Positions 1 to 7,736 of a DNA stretch of 64,000 nt are shown piece after piece. How positions within the stretch are numbered: position 1 is the stretch's first letter; each line of letters begins with the position of its first letter. Both the position numbers and the translations under genes were made by a program. The stretch comes from Rhizobium sp. GN54. Lineage in GTDB: Bacteria > Pseudomonadota > Alphaproteobacteria > Rhizobiales > Rhizobiaceae. The notes under the pieces were generated by a model. It searched no databases. It was not told the origin of the DNA and saw only the letters and a program-made list of their open reading frames with translations. The stretch is taken from positions 992,001 through 1,056,000 of the forward strand of contig NZ_JAJNCZ010000001.1 in the NCBI RefSeq assembly GCF_021026345.1, read 5' to 3'.

Positions 1-302
1 TCCACGATCGTGACGTCGCCATCGGGGTTTCCGAGCGAGATGTCGTCCTTGCCGTTGAAGATCGCGGCCTTGTTCTCGGTGATCGCGGCCGTGGCCTGTT
101 CCTGCTGCTGCTGGGCCTGCTTCTGCTGCAGGGCCTCCTGCATGTCCATCAGGATTTCCGGGTTGGCGAGCAGATATTCCTTGATATAGGCGCCGAACTC
201 TTCCTTCTGCTTGTCGTCGAGCGCCTGCGCCTGAAGCGGCAGGAAGACGGCGCCGGCGAGTGCGAGCGCGGCAGCGAACGATTTGGCTTTGGTGCGAAAC
301 AT
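1..302 (-). CDS. DsbA-family thiol-disulfide oxidoreductase, N-terminal part (runs off the window)
   Basis: Only the first 100 residues are present; the gene continues past base 1. The protein starts with a Sec signal peptide (about residues 1-27, ending in AQA), then an Asp/Lys/Glu-rich helix and a Gln-rich helix (QQKQAQQQQEQ), then the segment GNPDGDVTIV, which leads into the thioredoxin fold in DsbA/ScsC-like periplasmic oxidoreductases. The CxxC active site would lie beyond the window edge, so the family call rests on this N-terminal architecture. Expected location is the periplasm. It is divergent from the aminotransferase at 521, with about 220 bases between them. Confidence 0.7.
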   Translation of the reverse strand, partial: MFRTKAKSFAAALALAGAVFLPLQAQALDDKQKEEFGAYIKEYLLANPEILMDMQEALQQKQAQQQQEQATAAITENKAAIFNGKDDISLGNPDGDVTIV

Positions 303-520
303 CTTGTCCTCGTAGTGCCGTCAGGCGGATGCCGCGGCCGTTATCCGTCGCGCCTTTCGGCGCATCGCGGCCACCATATGGCGCGGTTGTCGCAAACGAA
401 ACCGCAAAGACGGCGAAAATCCGGTCATCCCGGGATTGTGAACAGGCCTTTCTTGCGGCTAGTGCATATGGCATCGAAGATGCCCGGTCGCCCCATGCAA
501 TAGCGAGGACAGGTGCGAAG

Positions 521-1672
521 ATGAAAGTCTCCCGACGAAGCGCAGTCGAACCCTTCCATGCGATGGATGTGCTGGCGGACGCGACGCGCCGGCGTGCACA
601 GGGGCGCCCTGTCATTTCGATGGCCGTCGGCCAGCCGGCCTGTCCGGCGCCGCGCGCCGCCCTCGATGCCGCAAGGGCAGCCCTTGCCGACGGGCGGGTC
701 GGCTATACCGAGGCGCTGGGCCTTGCCGCCCTGCGCCGCGGCATCGCCGACCACTACCGCAGCCATCACCGCGTCGAGGTCGATCCGGCCCGCATCGCCG
801 TGACCACCGGCTCGTCGGCCGGCTTCAACCTGGCCTTCCTGACGCTGTTCGACCCCGGCGACCGGGTCGCGATCGCGCGGCCGGGCTATCCAGCCTACCG
901 CAACATCCTGGCAGCACTCGGTATCGAGACGATCGAGATCGAGGTGAGCGCTGCAAACGACTTCACCATCACGCCGGAAAGCCTGGAGGCGGCGCAGAGC
1001 GTGTTCGGCAGGCTATCCGGCGTGCTCCTCGCCAGCCCGGCCAATCCGACCGGCACCGTCACCAACCGCGCCCACCTGAAGGCGCTTGCGCACTACTGCA
1101 CGGAAAACGACATCGCCTTCATCTCCGACGAGATCTATCACGGGCTGACGTTTTCCGGCGAGGAGACCAGCGCGCTGGAACTGACCGACGACGTGGTCGT
1201 GATCAACTCGTTTTCCAAATACTATTGCATGACCGGCTGGCGGATCGGCTGGATGGTGCTGCCCGAGGGCGTCGTCCGCTCGATCGAGCGGCTGTCGCAG
1301 AGCCTCTATATATCGGCGCCGGAAATCTCGCAGCTCGCCGGGCTCGCAGCACTTGGCGCGCGCGACGAGCTCGACCTCCATCGCGACGCCTACCGCCGCA
1401 ACCGCGACCTGCTCGCCACCCGGCTGCCCGAGATCGGCTTTTCGATCGCCTCGCCGATGGATGGCGCCTTCTACGCCTATGTCGACGCCGGCCGCTTCAC
1501 CAATGACAGCATGGCCTTTGCCAGGCGCATGCTGGCGGAGATCGACGTGGCGGCGACGCCGGGGCACGACTTCGACCCCGTGGGCGGCCATCGCACCGTG
1601 CGCTTCTCCTTTGCCGGTTCTTTCGAGGAGATGAGCGAGGCCGTCGACCGCCTCGCACGCTGGCTGGGTTGA
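521..1672 (+). CDS. PLP-dependent class I/II aminotransferase
   Basis: A 383-residue fold-type I aminotransferase, close to the usual family length. PLP-binding features are visible: TTGSSAGFNLAF for the phosphate/ring contacts, SPANPTGT, SDEIYHGL (the Asp contacting the pyridine nitrogen) and the Schiff-base lysine K233 in NSFSKYYCMTGWRIGW. The frame is open upstream to 260, but the ATG at 521 is preferred because AGGACAGG lies just upstream and homology-like sequence begins there. The amino-acid substrate cannot be read from sequence; aspartate/aromatic-type enzymes look most similar. It converges on the SDR gene that ends at 1707. Confidence 0.88.
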   Translation: MKVSRRSAVEPFHAMDVLADATRRRAQGRPVISMAVGQPACPAPRAALDAARAALADGRVGYTEALGLAALRRGIADHYRSHHRVEVDPARIAVTTGSSAGFNLAFLTLFDPGDRVAIARPGYPAYRNILAALGIETIEIEVSAANDFTITPESLEAAQSVFGRLSGVLLASPANPTGTVTNRAHLKALAHYCTENDIAFISDEIYHGLTFSGEETSALELTDDVVVINSFSKYYCMTGWRIGWMVLPEGVVRSIERLSQSLYISAPEISQLAGLAALGARDELDLHRDAYRRNRDLLATRLPEIGFSIASPMDGAFYAYVDAGRFTNDSMAFARRMLAEIDVAATPGHDFDPVGGHRTVRFSFAGSFEEMSEAVDRLARWLG

Positions 1673-1706
1673 GCCGGCATCGTTCTCGGCAAACAGACCC
1701 GCCGTC

Positions 1707-2471
1707 TCATACACGGTTGATCGACACGCCGCCGTCGACCAGCATCGCCGTGCCGGTGATGAAGCTGGAGGCGTCGGAGCAGAGGAACAGGGCGGCCTCG
1801 GCGATTTCCTCCGGCGCGGCGATGCGCTTGAAGGCATTGAGGCCGGCAATGAACTGCCGCGCCTCCGGCGTGTTCGCGACGTGCCGCCCCATGGGCGTGT
1901 CGGTTGCGCCCGGCAGCAGCGCGTTGACGCGAATGCCTTTCGGCCCATATTCCGAAGCGAGTACCTGCACGAGGCCGATGAGGCCCGACTTCGAGGCGGC
2001 ATAGGCGGCGAGCCCCGGAAAGCCCGCCGTGTGGCCGACGAAGGTGGAAGTGTAGACGAGGGCGCCGCCGCCCCGTGCCTCCAGGGCCGGCAACTGATGC
2101 TTGGCGGCGAGGAAGCCGCTGGTCAGGTTGACGGCCAGTACGTCCTGCCAGTCTGCCATCGACAGTTCGGGGAGGGGGCCGACACGGCCGGTCGTGCCGG
2201 CATTGTTGAAGGCGATGTCGAGGCCGCCGAATTCGGCCGTCGCCGCTTCGACAAGGGCCTTGTGATGGGCTTCCTCGCCGACATCGCCGGGAACGGCGAT
2301 CACGCTGCCACCCTCGGCGCGAATTTCCTGCGCGACCGCCTCCAGCCGTTCGCGTCCACGGGCGGACAGTACGACCTTTGCGCCTGCTCGCACGAAGCGT
2401 AGCGCGGCGGCGCGGCCGATCCCCGAGCTGGCACCGGTGATGATGGCGATCTTGTTGGTGAGGCGGGTCAT
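1707..2471 (-). CDS. SDR-family NAD(P)-dependent oxidoreductase
   Basis: A 254-residue classical short-chain dehydrogenase. It shows the nucleotide-binding motif TGASSGIG (residues 12-19), the structural NNAG motif near residue 90, the catalytic Y157-x3-K161 (YAASK), and the C-terminal DGG motif typical of enzymes annotated as 3-oxoacyl-ACP reductase or glucose dehydrogenase-like. The start at 2471 is chosen over an upstream in-frame start at 2549 because AAGGGAG sits just before it and the extra 26 residues are unlike the family. Substrate is unknown. It lies downstream of rne on the same strand, separated by a terminator. Confidence 0.88.
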   Translation of the reverse strand: MTRLTNKIAIITGASSGIGRAAALRFVRAGAKVVLSARGRERLEAVAQEIRAEGGSVIAVPGDVGEEAHHKALVEAATAEFGGLDIAFNNAGTTGRVGPLPELSMADWQDVLAVNLTSGFLAAKHQLPALEARGGGALVYTSTFVGHTAGFPGLAAYAASKSGLIGLVQVLASEYGPKGIRVNALLPGATDTPMGRHVANTPEARQFIAGLNAFKRIAAPEEIAEAALFLCSDASSFITGTAMLVDGGVSINRV

Positions 2472-2546
2472 GGGTGGCTCCCTTGCCGGTTCCTGATGAG
2501 CGCCGGTGTCGCAGACGCACGATTGGGGAACCACCCGATTCCGGCG

Positions 2547-2579
2547 CAAAACGAAAAGACCCGGCGCGAAGGCCGGGTC
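2547..2579 (-). terminator. Rho-independent terminator of rne
   Basis: On the minus strand an 8-bp stem GACCCGGC/GCCGGGTC (plus-strand 2558-2565 and 2572-2579) with a 6-base loop is followed by TTTTCGTTTTG. It lies just after the rne stop codon and before the SDR gene. Confidence 0.8.
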
Positions 2580-2604
2580 CTCTGTTCCAGTGATGTCAGG
2601 CGTC

Positions 2605-5490
2605 TCAGAAGAAGCCGCGACGCTGCCACCAGCCGCCCTTCTTGGGCTTTTCCGGTTCGTCGCCTTCGGTTTCCGGCTTGGCCGAGGACTTGACGACGGG
2701 CGCGCTTGCGATCGTCGAAAGGTCGCGGTTGGCGCGGGCGGGCTTGGCCTCGTCCAGCACGGCTGCCGCTTCCTCGACGGCCGGCTCGACAGCCGCTTCC
2801 GCCGGCTGTTCCTCGACCGCGGTCTGTGCCGCCGCGTCCGCTGCGGCCTTCTCTACGGGCTCCGCGGCAACCGCCTCGTCGCCGGTCTTTGCCTTCGCCT
2901 TGCGGGTCCGGCGGGCCTTGGGCGCAGGGGCTTCCGCCACCTCGGTCACGACCTCGACGGGAGCGGGCTGTCCCTCGATCGCAGCCTCGGCGGCTGCGTC
3001 CAGGTTGTCGTCGGCGGCTGCCGCGACTTCGGCCTCTGCCTCTGCCTCTACCGCTGCCTCGCCTTCGTCTTCGAAGCCGTCGGCCGCATCCGCGTCTGCA
3101 GCGATGTCGCCTTCGTCGCCGCGGTTGCGGCGTCCGCCGCGCTTGCCGCGCCGGCGGCGCTTACGCTTGGACTGGTCGCCGTCGGCGGCGATGCGGGCGG
3201 CATCGCCCTCGGCTTCGCTGGCCTCGCCCTCGGCATCCTCGCCGTCCTCGTCCTCGTCGCCGGCCTGTTCGCCGCCGAAGGAGGCGGTGTCGCTGCCCTC
3301 GGCGCCGTCCTGGCCGCCACGGCCGCGGCGGCGGCGGCGGCGCTTGCGCTTGCGGCCGGCCTGGTCGTCGGAGGCGGCAGCGGCTGCCGCCGGCTTCACG
3401 GCCTCGGCTTCCTCGTCGATCTCCTCCTCGATGACGATGTCGTCGTCTTCATCGGGCTCGGGAGCGAACTGGACGAACTGGTCGATCCTGACCGGGTTCT
3501 CCACCGGCTCGCCGCGATCGATCGCAAAGTGTTGCGCGCCGACATGGGCGTCCGCGTCGATGACGATATGGACGCCGAAGCGGGTCTCGTAGTCGCCGAT
3601 CGTGCCGCGCTTGTGGTTGAGCAGGTAGAGCGCGGTATCCGGGGTCGTGCGCACGGTGATGTTGTGCGTCGTGTTCTTGAGCAGGTACTCCTCGATGCCG
3701 CGCAGGACGTGCAGCGCCACGGAGGATTGCGAGCGCACATGGCCGGTGCCGTTGCAGTGCGAGCAGATCTGCATCGTGCTTTCGAGCACCGAGGCGCGGA
3801 TGCGCTGGCGCGACATTTCGAGCAGGCCGAAATGCGAGATGCGGCCGACCTGGATGCGGGCGCGGTCGTTCTTCAGGTGGTCTTTGAGGCGCTTCTCGAC
3901 GGCGCGGTTGTTGCGTTTCTCCTCCATGTCGATGAAGTCGATGACGACGAGGCCGGCAAGGTCGCGCAGGCGCAGTTGCCGCGCCACTTCCTCGGCCGCC
4001 TCGAGGTTCGTCTGCAGCGCCGTTTCCTCGATCGAATGCTCGCGGGTCGAACGGCCGGAGTTGACGTCGATCGAAACCAGCGCCTCGGTCTGGTTGATGA
4101 TGATGTAACCGCCCGACTTCAGCGTCACCTGCGGCTGCAGCATCCGGTCGAGCTGGGCCTCGATGCCCGAGCGCGAGAAGATCGGGTGGATGTCGCGATA
4201 GGGCTGAACCACCTTGGCGTGGCTCGGCATCAGCATCTTCATGAAGCCCTTGGCTTCCTTGTAGCCTTCCTCGCCGGCGACGACGATCTCGCCGATGTCC
4301 TTGTTGTAGAGGTCGCGGATCGAGCGCTTGATCAGCGAACCTTCCTCGTAGACGAGGCAGGGGGCAGTCGAGTTCAGCGTCAGCGTGCGGACGTTCTCCC
4401 ACAGGCGCATCAGGTATTCGAAGTCGCGCTTGACCTCGACCTTGGTGCGGTTGGCGCCGGCGGTGCGCAGGATCACGCCCATGCCCTGCGGAACCTCGAG
4501 GTCGCGGGCGATCTCCTTCAGACGCTTGCGGTCCTGCGGGTTGGTGATTTTGCGGGAAATGCCGCCGCCGCGGGCGGTGTTCGGCATCAGGACCGAGTAA
4601 CGGCCGGCGAGCGAGAGATAGGTGGTCAGCGCCGCACCCTTGTTGCCGCGCTCTTCCTTGGCGACCTGCACCAGCAGGATCTGCCGGCGCTTGATCACTT
4701 CCTGGATCCGGTACTGCTTGCGCGGGCGGCGCGCGGCGCGGTCGGGAACCTCTTCCATCGCGTCTTCGGCGCCGACCGATTCGATCACTTCCTTTTCTTC
4801 GTGGTGATCGTCGTCGTCATCGTCGTCGTCGCCCGGGCGCTTGCGCACGTCCTCGGAGATCACGTCGGTATCGACGGCGGCGGCCATGTCGCCGGAAGGC
4901 GTCTTGCCGTCCTCGTCGTCGGCAGCAGCGGCCTCGGCCGTTTCAACCGCCTCGTCCTTCGCGGCAGCCTTCTTGGCGCGCGGCTTGCGGGGCTTCTTTG
5001 CCTTCGGCTTGGCCTCTTCCTCGACGGGGGCAGCCTCGGCGTCGACGGCAGCTTCCGCGGCGGGAGCGGCTTCAACGGTGTCTTCGACGGCGACGGCCTC
5101 GACCGCCGTTTCCGGCTCGTCTGCGGCTTTCTGCCTGACCTTTATCGGCTGGGCGGGGACCGGCGCGGTCTCGACATGCTCGATGTCGTCGTCGCGGCGG
5201 GCTTCCTCGGCCTCGGCACGCAGCAGCGCCTGCCGGTCGGCCAGCGGGATCTGGTAGTAGTCGGGGTGGATTTCGGCAAAGGCCAGGAAGCCGTGCCGGT
5301 TGCCGCCGTAATCGACGAACGCTGCCTGCAGCGAGGGTTCGACGCGGGTCACCTTGGCAAGGTAGATGTTGCCGCGGATCTGTTTCTTGTGCTGGGATTC
5401 GAAATCGAATTCTTCTATGCGGTTGCCGCGTACGACAACGACGCGCGTCTCCTCTGCATGAGACGCATCGATAAGCATTTTGTCTGCCAT
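2605..5490 (-). CDS. rne: Ribonuclease E (RNase E/G family)
   Basis: A 961-residue endoribonuclease that processes rRNA and tRNA precursors and starts mRNA decay; it normally scaffolds the degradosome. The N-terminal S1 domain begins near residue 35 (KQIRGNIYLAKVTRVEPSLQ) and is interrupted from about residue 80 to 255 by an acidic, Ala/Lys-rich insert with a run of Asp before the second half resumes (YRIQEVIKRRQILLVQV). The RNase H/DNase I-like catalytic region follows with VSIDVNSGRST and LVVIDFIDMEEK, then the zinc-link CSHC near residue 576. The C-terminal third is low-complexity, alternating RRRRGR-type basic and Glu/Ala-rich acidic stretches, as expected of the disordered scaffold. Convergent with nothing; a large antisense open frame is an artefact of its codon use. 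Confidence 0.96.
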   Translation of the reverse strand: MADKMLIDASHAEETRVVVVRGNRIEEFDFESQHKKQIRGNIYLAKVTRVEPSLQAAFVDYGGNRHGFLAFAEIHPDYYQIPLADRQALLRAEAEEARRDDDIEHVETAPVPAQPIKVRQKAADEPETAVEAVAVEDTVEAAPAAEAAVDAEAAPVEEEAKPKAKKPRKPRAKKAAAKDEAVETAEAAAADDEDGKTPSGDMAAAVDTDVISEDVRKRPGDDDDDDDDHHEEKEVIESVGAEDAMEEVPDRAARRPRKQYRIQEVIKRRQILLVQVAKEERGNKGAALTTYLSLAGRYSVLMPNTARGGGISRKITNPQDRKRLKEIARDLEVPQGMGVILRTAGANRTKVEVKRDFEYLMRLWENVRTLTLNSTAPCLVYEEGSLIKRSIRDLYNKDIGEIVVAGEEGYKEAKGFMKMLMPSHAKVVQPYRDIHPIFSRSGIEAQLDRMLQPQVTLKSGGYIIINQTEALVSIDVNSGRSTREHSIEETALQTNLEAAEEVARQLRLRDLAGLVVIDFIDMEEKRNNRAVEKRLKDHLKNDRARIQVGRISHFGLLEMSRQRIRASVLESTMQICSHCNGTGHVRSQSSVALHVLRGIEEYLLKNTTHNITVRTTPDTALYLLNHKRGTIGDYETRFGVHIVIDADAHVGAQHFAIDRGEPVENPVRIDQFVQFAPEPDEDDDIVIEEEIDEEAEAVKPAAAAAASDDQAGRKRKRRRRRRGRGGQDGAEGSDTASFGGEQAGDEDEDGEDAEGEASEAEGDAARIAADGDQSKRKRRRRGKRGGRRNRGDEGDIAADADAADGFEDEGEAAVEAEAEAEVAAAADDNLDAAAEAAIEGQPAPVEVVTEVAEAPAPKARRTRKAKAKTGDEAVAAEPVEKAAADAAAQTAVEEQPAEAAVEPAVEEAAAVLDEAKPARANRDLSTIASAPVVKSSAKPETEGDEPEKPKKGGWWQRRGFF

Positions 5491-6167
5491 GAAAGTTCTG
5501 CTCCTCGGCGCAGGTCAAGCCTGTCTGGCGACCGCCCGCCAAAGGGCGGGGGACCGGAGGGAGGGAGCGCTGCGCCGGATAAGTGATTCCCCGTCGGGGC
5601 TGGATGAGCGGGCCGCGGCCAGACAACGGCTGGTACGATCACGCACCGGAGCCTGTTAACCTCTGACAAATACCGCAGCGACAACATCAACGTCCAAACG
5701 AGAATGCCAATGCCATAGACCCAAAAGGTCCGATGAAGCGGGCGTGAGTGCCCATGGTGGATATCCACCGTTGAATTTGGTCCGGCCACCGCCGGATTAC
5801 CGCGATTCCATTGCTCGGGAAGAAGCATTGCGACGGCGGATGAAGGCCAGTTTCGGCGCCAAATCCAAATGGTTGGCTGCCCGCCTGCGGCTTCTATCCC
5901 GTCTGTACTTTTTCCTTGAAATCGCTTTTATGTTCAATATGTCACAATGGCAAGGAAAAAGCCCTGACCGTCACAATTATGATGGAATCCGGCCGGATGG
6001 AATGGCCCCGGTCCGGATGGAGTGCGGGCGGGTGGTAAGCTTTGGTTAACCCTGCGAATGCAAGTTGGTGCGCGGGCGGCCCGATGTGTCGCCGCTGGCG
6101 CGCGCGACCGAATCGCGGTTGGATCCCGGCGCCATGATGTTCAGTTTCTTGACGAGGGAGTGACCGG
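5491..6167. other. 677-bp intergenic region, divergent rne / amidase promoter region
   Basis: No convincing gene was found. The rne leader side has a hairpin CCCGCC-AAAG-GGCGGG (5535-5550) about 45 bases before the rne start; rne leaders in enterobacteria are autoregulatory, but that role here is inference. The amidase side (about 5900-6000) is locally AT-rich, carries GTCACAAT twice (5941-5948 and 5970-5977) and three imperfect copies of a GGATGGA-based repeat (5981-6022). These look like promoter or operator sequence. Confidence 0.5.
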
Positions 6168-7463
6168 GTGAGGGTCGAAGCGGCGAAGCGGCGTTCTGCG
6201 ATGCATCGGCTTGCCGGTGCCGCGTGCCTTCTGGCCGGCATCCTCGCCTTCGTTCCCGCGCCGTCGCGTGCCGCGGGGGCGGACGTGCCGACGGCCTCCA
6301 TCCCGGCCGACGCCTCCATTCCGGCCGACAAGGTGCCGCTGGTCGCCTATTCGGGCCGGGTCGCCGGCGACGACGCCCGCACGCGGCTGATCCTCGACTT
6401 CGACAAGCGGCCGGAAATCTCGGTGCATTATGTCGCCAATCCCTACCGCATCCTGATCGACCTGCCCGACACGGTGTTTGCCCTGAAGAAGGACGACGTC
6501 GCCGCGCGCGGGCTTTTCTCCGACATCCGCTATGGCGGCATGGCCGCTGGAAAATCCCGCATCGTCCTCACCGCCGACCGCCCGGCAAGCGTCGTCGCGT
6601 CCGAGGTGCGCAAGGAGGAGGGGGGCGCGGGCTATCGGCTCGTCGTCGACACCGCGATCGTGACCGAGGACGCGTTTGCGAAGCTCCTCAGCGGCCAGAG
6701 CTGGCAGGATGCCGCCGCGGTGGCCGAGACCCGGCCGGTCCTGCCGGGGGCAGCGACCGGCGACGGCGGGACGTTCGTGATCGCCGTCGACGCCGGCCAT
6801 GGCGGCATCGACAACGGCGCACAAGGGGCGGCGACGGGGACCCACGAGAAGGCGGTGACGCTCGCCTTCGCCCGGGAATTGACCACCGCCCTGAACGCTT
6901 CGCCCGCGACGAAGGCGGTGCTGACCCGCGACAAGGACGAATTCCTCTCCCTGTCGCAGCGCGTCCAGCTCGCCCGCAACCAGGGCGCCAACCTGCTCAT
7001 TTCGGTCCATGCCGACACCCTGCGGCAGAAGGATATCCGCGGCGCTACCGTCTATACGATCTCCGACAAGGCCTCCGACAGCCTTGCCGCCAACCTCGCC
7101 GCGCGCGAGAACCTGTCCGACGAGATCGCCGGCATGCCGCTGCAGGGCGAGCCGGCCGAGGTCGCAGACATCCTGATCGATCTCACCCGCCGCGAAACCC
7201 AGGCCTTCTCCATCAGCCTCGCCAGGGAGGTGGTCGGTGCCTTCGAGGGCGAGGTGAAGCTGATCAACAACCCGCATCGCCACGCCGGCTTCCGCGTGCT
7301 GACCGCGCCGGACGTGCCTTCCGTCCTGCTCGAGCTCGGCTTCCTGTCGAACAAGGACGACGAGCAGCTTCTGCTCGATCCGGCCTGGCAGAAGAAGGTG
7401 GCGGGCCTGATCGCCGAGGCAGTGCAGCGCTATCGCTCGGTCGTCATTGCCAATGGCGGCTGA
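6168..7463 (+). CDS. amiC: N-acetylmuramoyl-L-alanine amidase with AMIN domain (AmiC type)
   Basis: A 431-residue periplasmic zinc amidase that cleaves the MurNAc-L-Ala bond of peptidoglycan during cell separation. A basic N-terminus and hydrophobic stretch form a signal peptide (cleavage near AAGA), followed by an AMIN septal-targeting domain (about 55-150, ILDFDKRPEISVHY...) and an Amidase_3 domain from about residue 203. Zinc ligands visible are H211 (VDAGHGG), E227 (THEK) and H281 (ISVHADT); the catalytic Glu is in VLLELGFLSN. The GTG at 6168 is preceded by GAGGGAG; an ATG 11 codons later is the alternative. It sits directly upstream of a class A PBP, a common alphaproteobacterial pairing of a peptidoglycan hydrolase and synthase. 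Confidence 0.9.
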   Translation: MRVEAAKRRSAMHRLAGAACLLAGILAFVPAPSRAAGADVPTASIPADASIPADKVPLVAYSGRVAGDDARTRLILDFDKRPEISVHYVANPYRILIDLPDTVFALKKDDVAARGLFSDIRYGGMAAGKSRIVLTADRPASVVASEVRKEEGGAGYRLVVDTAIVTEDAFAKLLSGQSWQDAAAVAETRPVLPGAATGDGGTFVIAVDAGHGGIDNGAQGAATGTHEKAVTLAFARELTTALNASPATKAVLTRDKDEFLSLSQRVQLARNQGANLLISVHADTLRQKDIRGATVYTISDKASDSLAANLAARENLSDEIAGMPLQGEPAEVADILIDLTRRETQAFSISLAREVVGAFEGEVKLINNPHRHAGFRVLTAPDVPSVLLELGFLSNKDDEQLLLDPAWQKKVAGLIAEAVQRYRSVVIANGG

Positions 7464-7736
7464 TCTGCCGGGAAACCGGTCGCTGCTCTGTCAGTTTGCA
7501 CGCATGTGCCGAAAAAGTGACAGCACGGGCAATTGTTTCGTGGCCTTCGCGCGTTGTTTGCAGTAAGCCCTATTTTCCTCACATTCGGGGCTCTAGTCGG
7601 GGTCATGTATCCGGACGACTCGATGGCGAATTCTCTGGTCGCCTGCCGCAATGGCCGAGGTCGCCAGTACCCGCGCATGATGCGGTGCGCCTTCATCGTC
7701 CTGGCTGATGAAATGATAGGATACCGGTAACGGCAC

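Noticed and set aside
2506-5586. 1026-residue open frame on the plus strand
   Set aside because: It is antisense to rne and arises from high-GC codon bias; its translation is low-complexity and unlike any family, whereas rne has all expected motifs.
5744-6049. 101-residue open frame in the rne/amidase gap
   Set aside because: No RBS, mixed composition, crosses the AT-rich promoter-like zone and resembles nothing recognised.
7533-7730. 65-residue open frame before the PBP1A gene
   Set aside because: It has a hydrophobic stretch but no RBS, and codon use does not match neighbours; more likely leader sequence.
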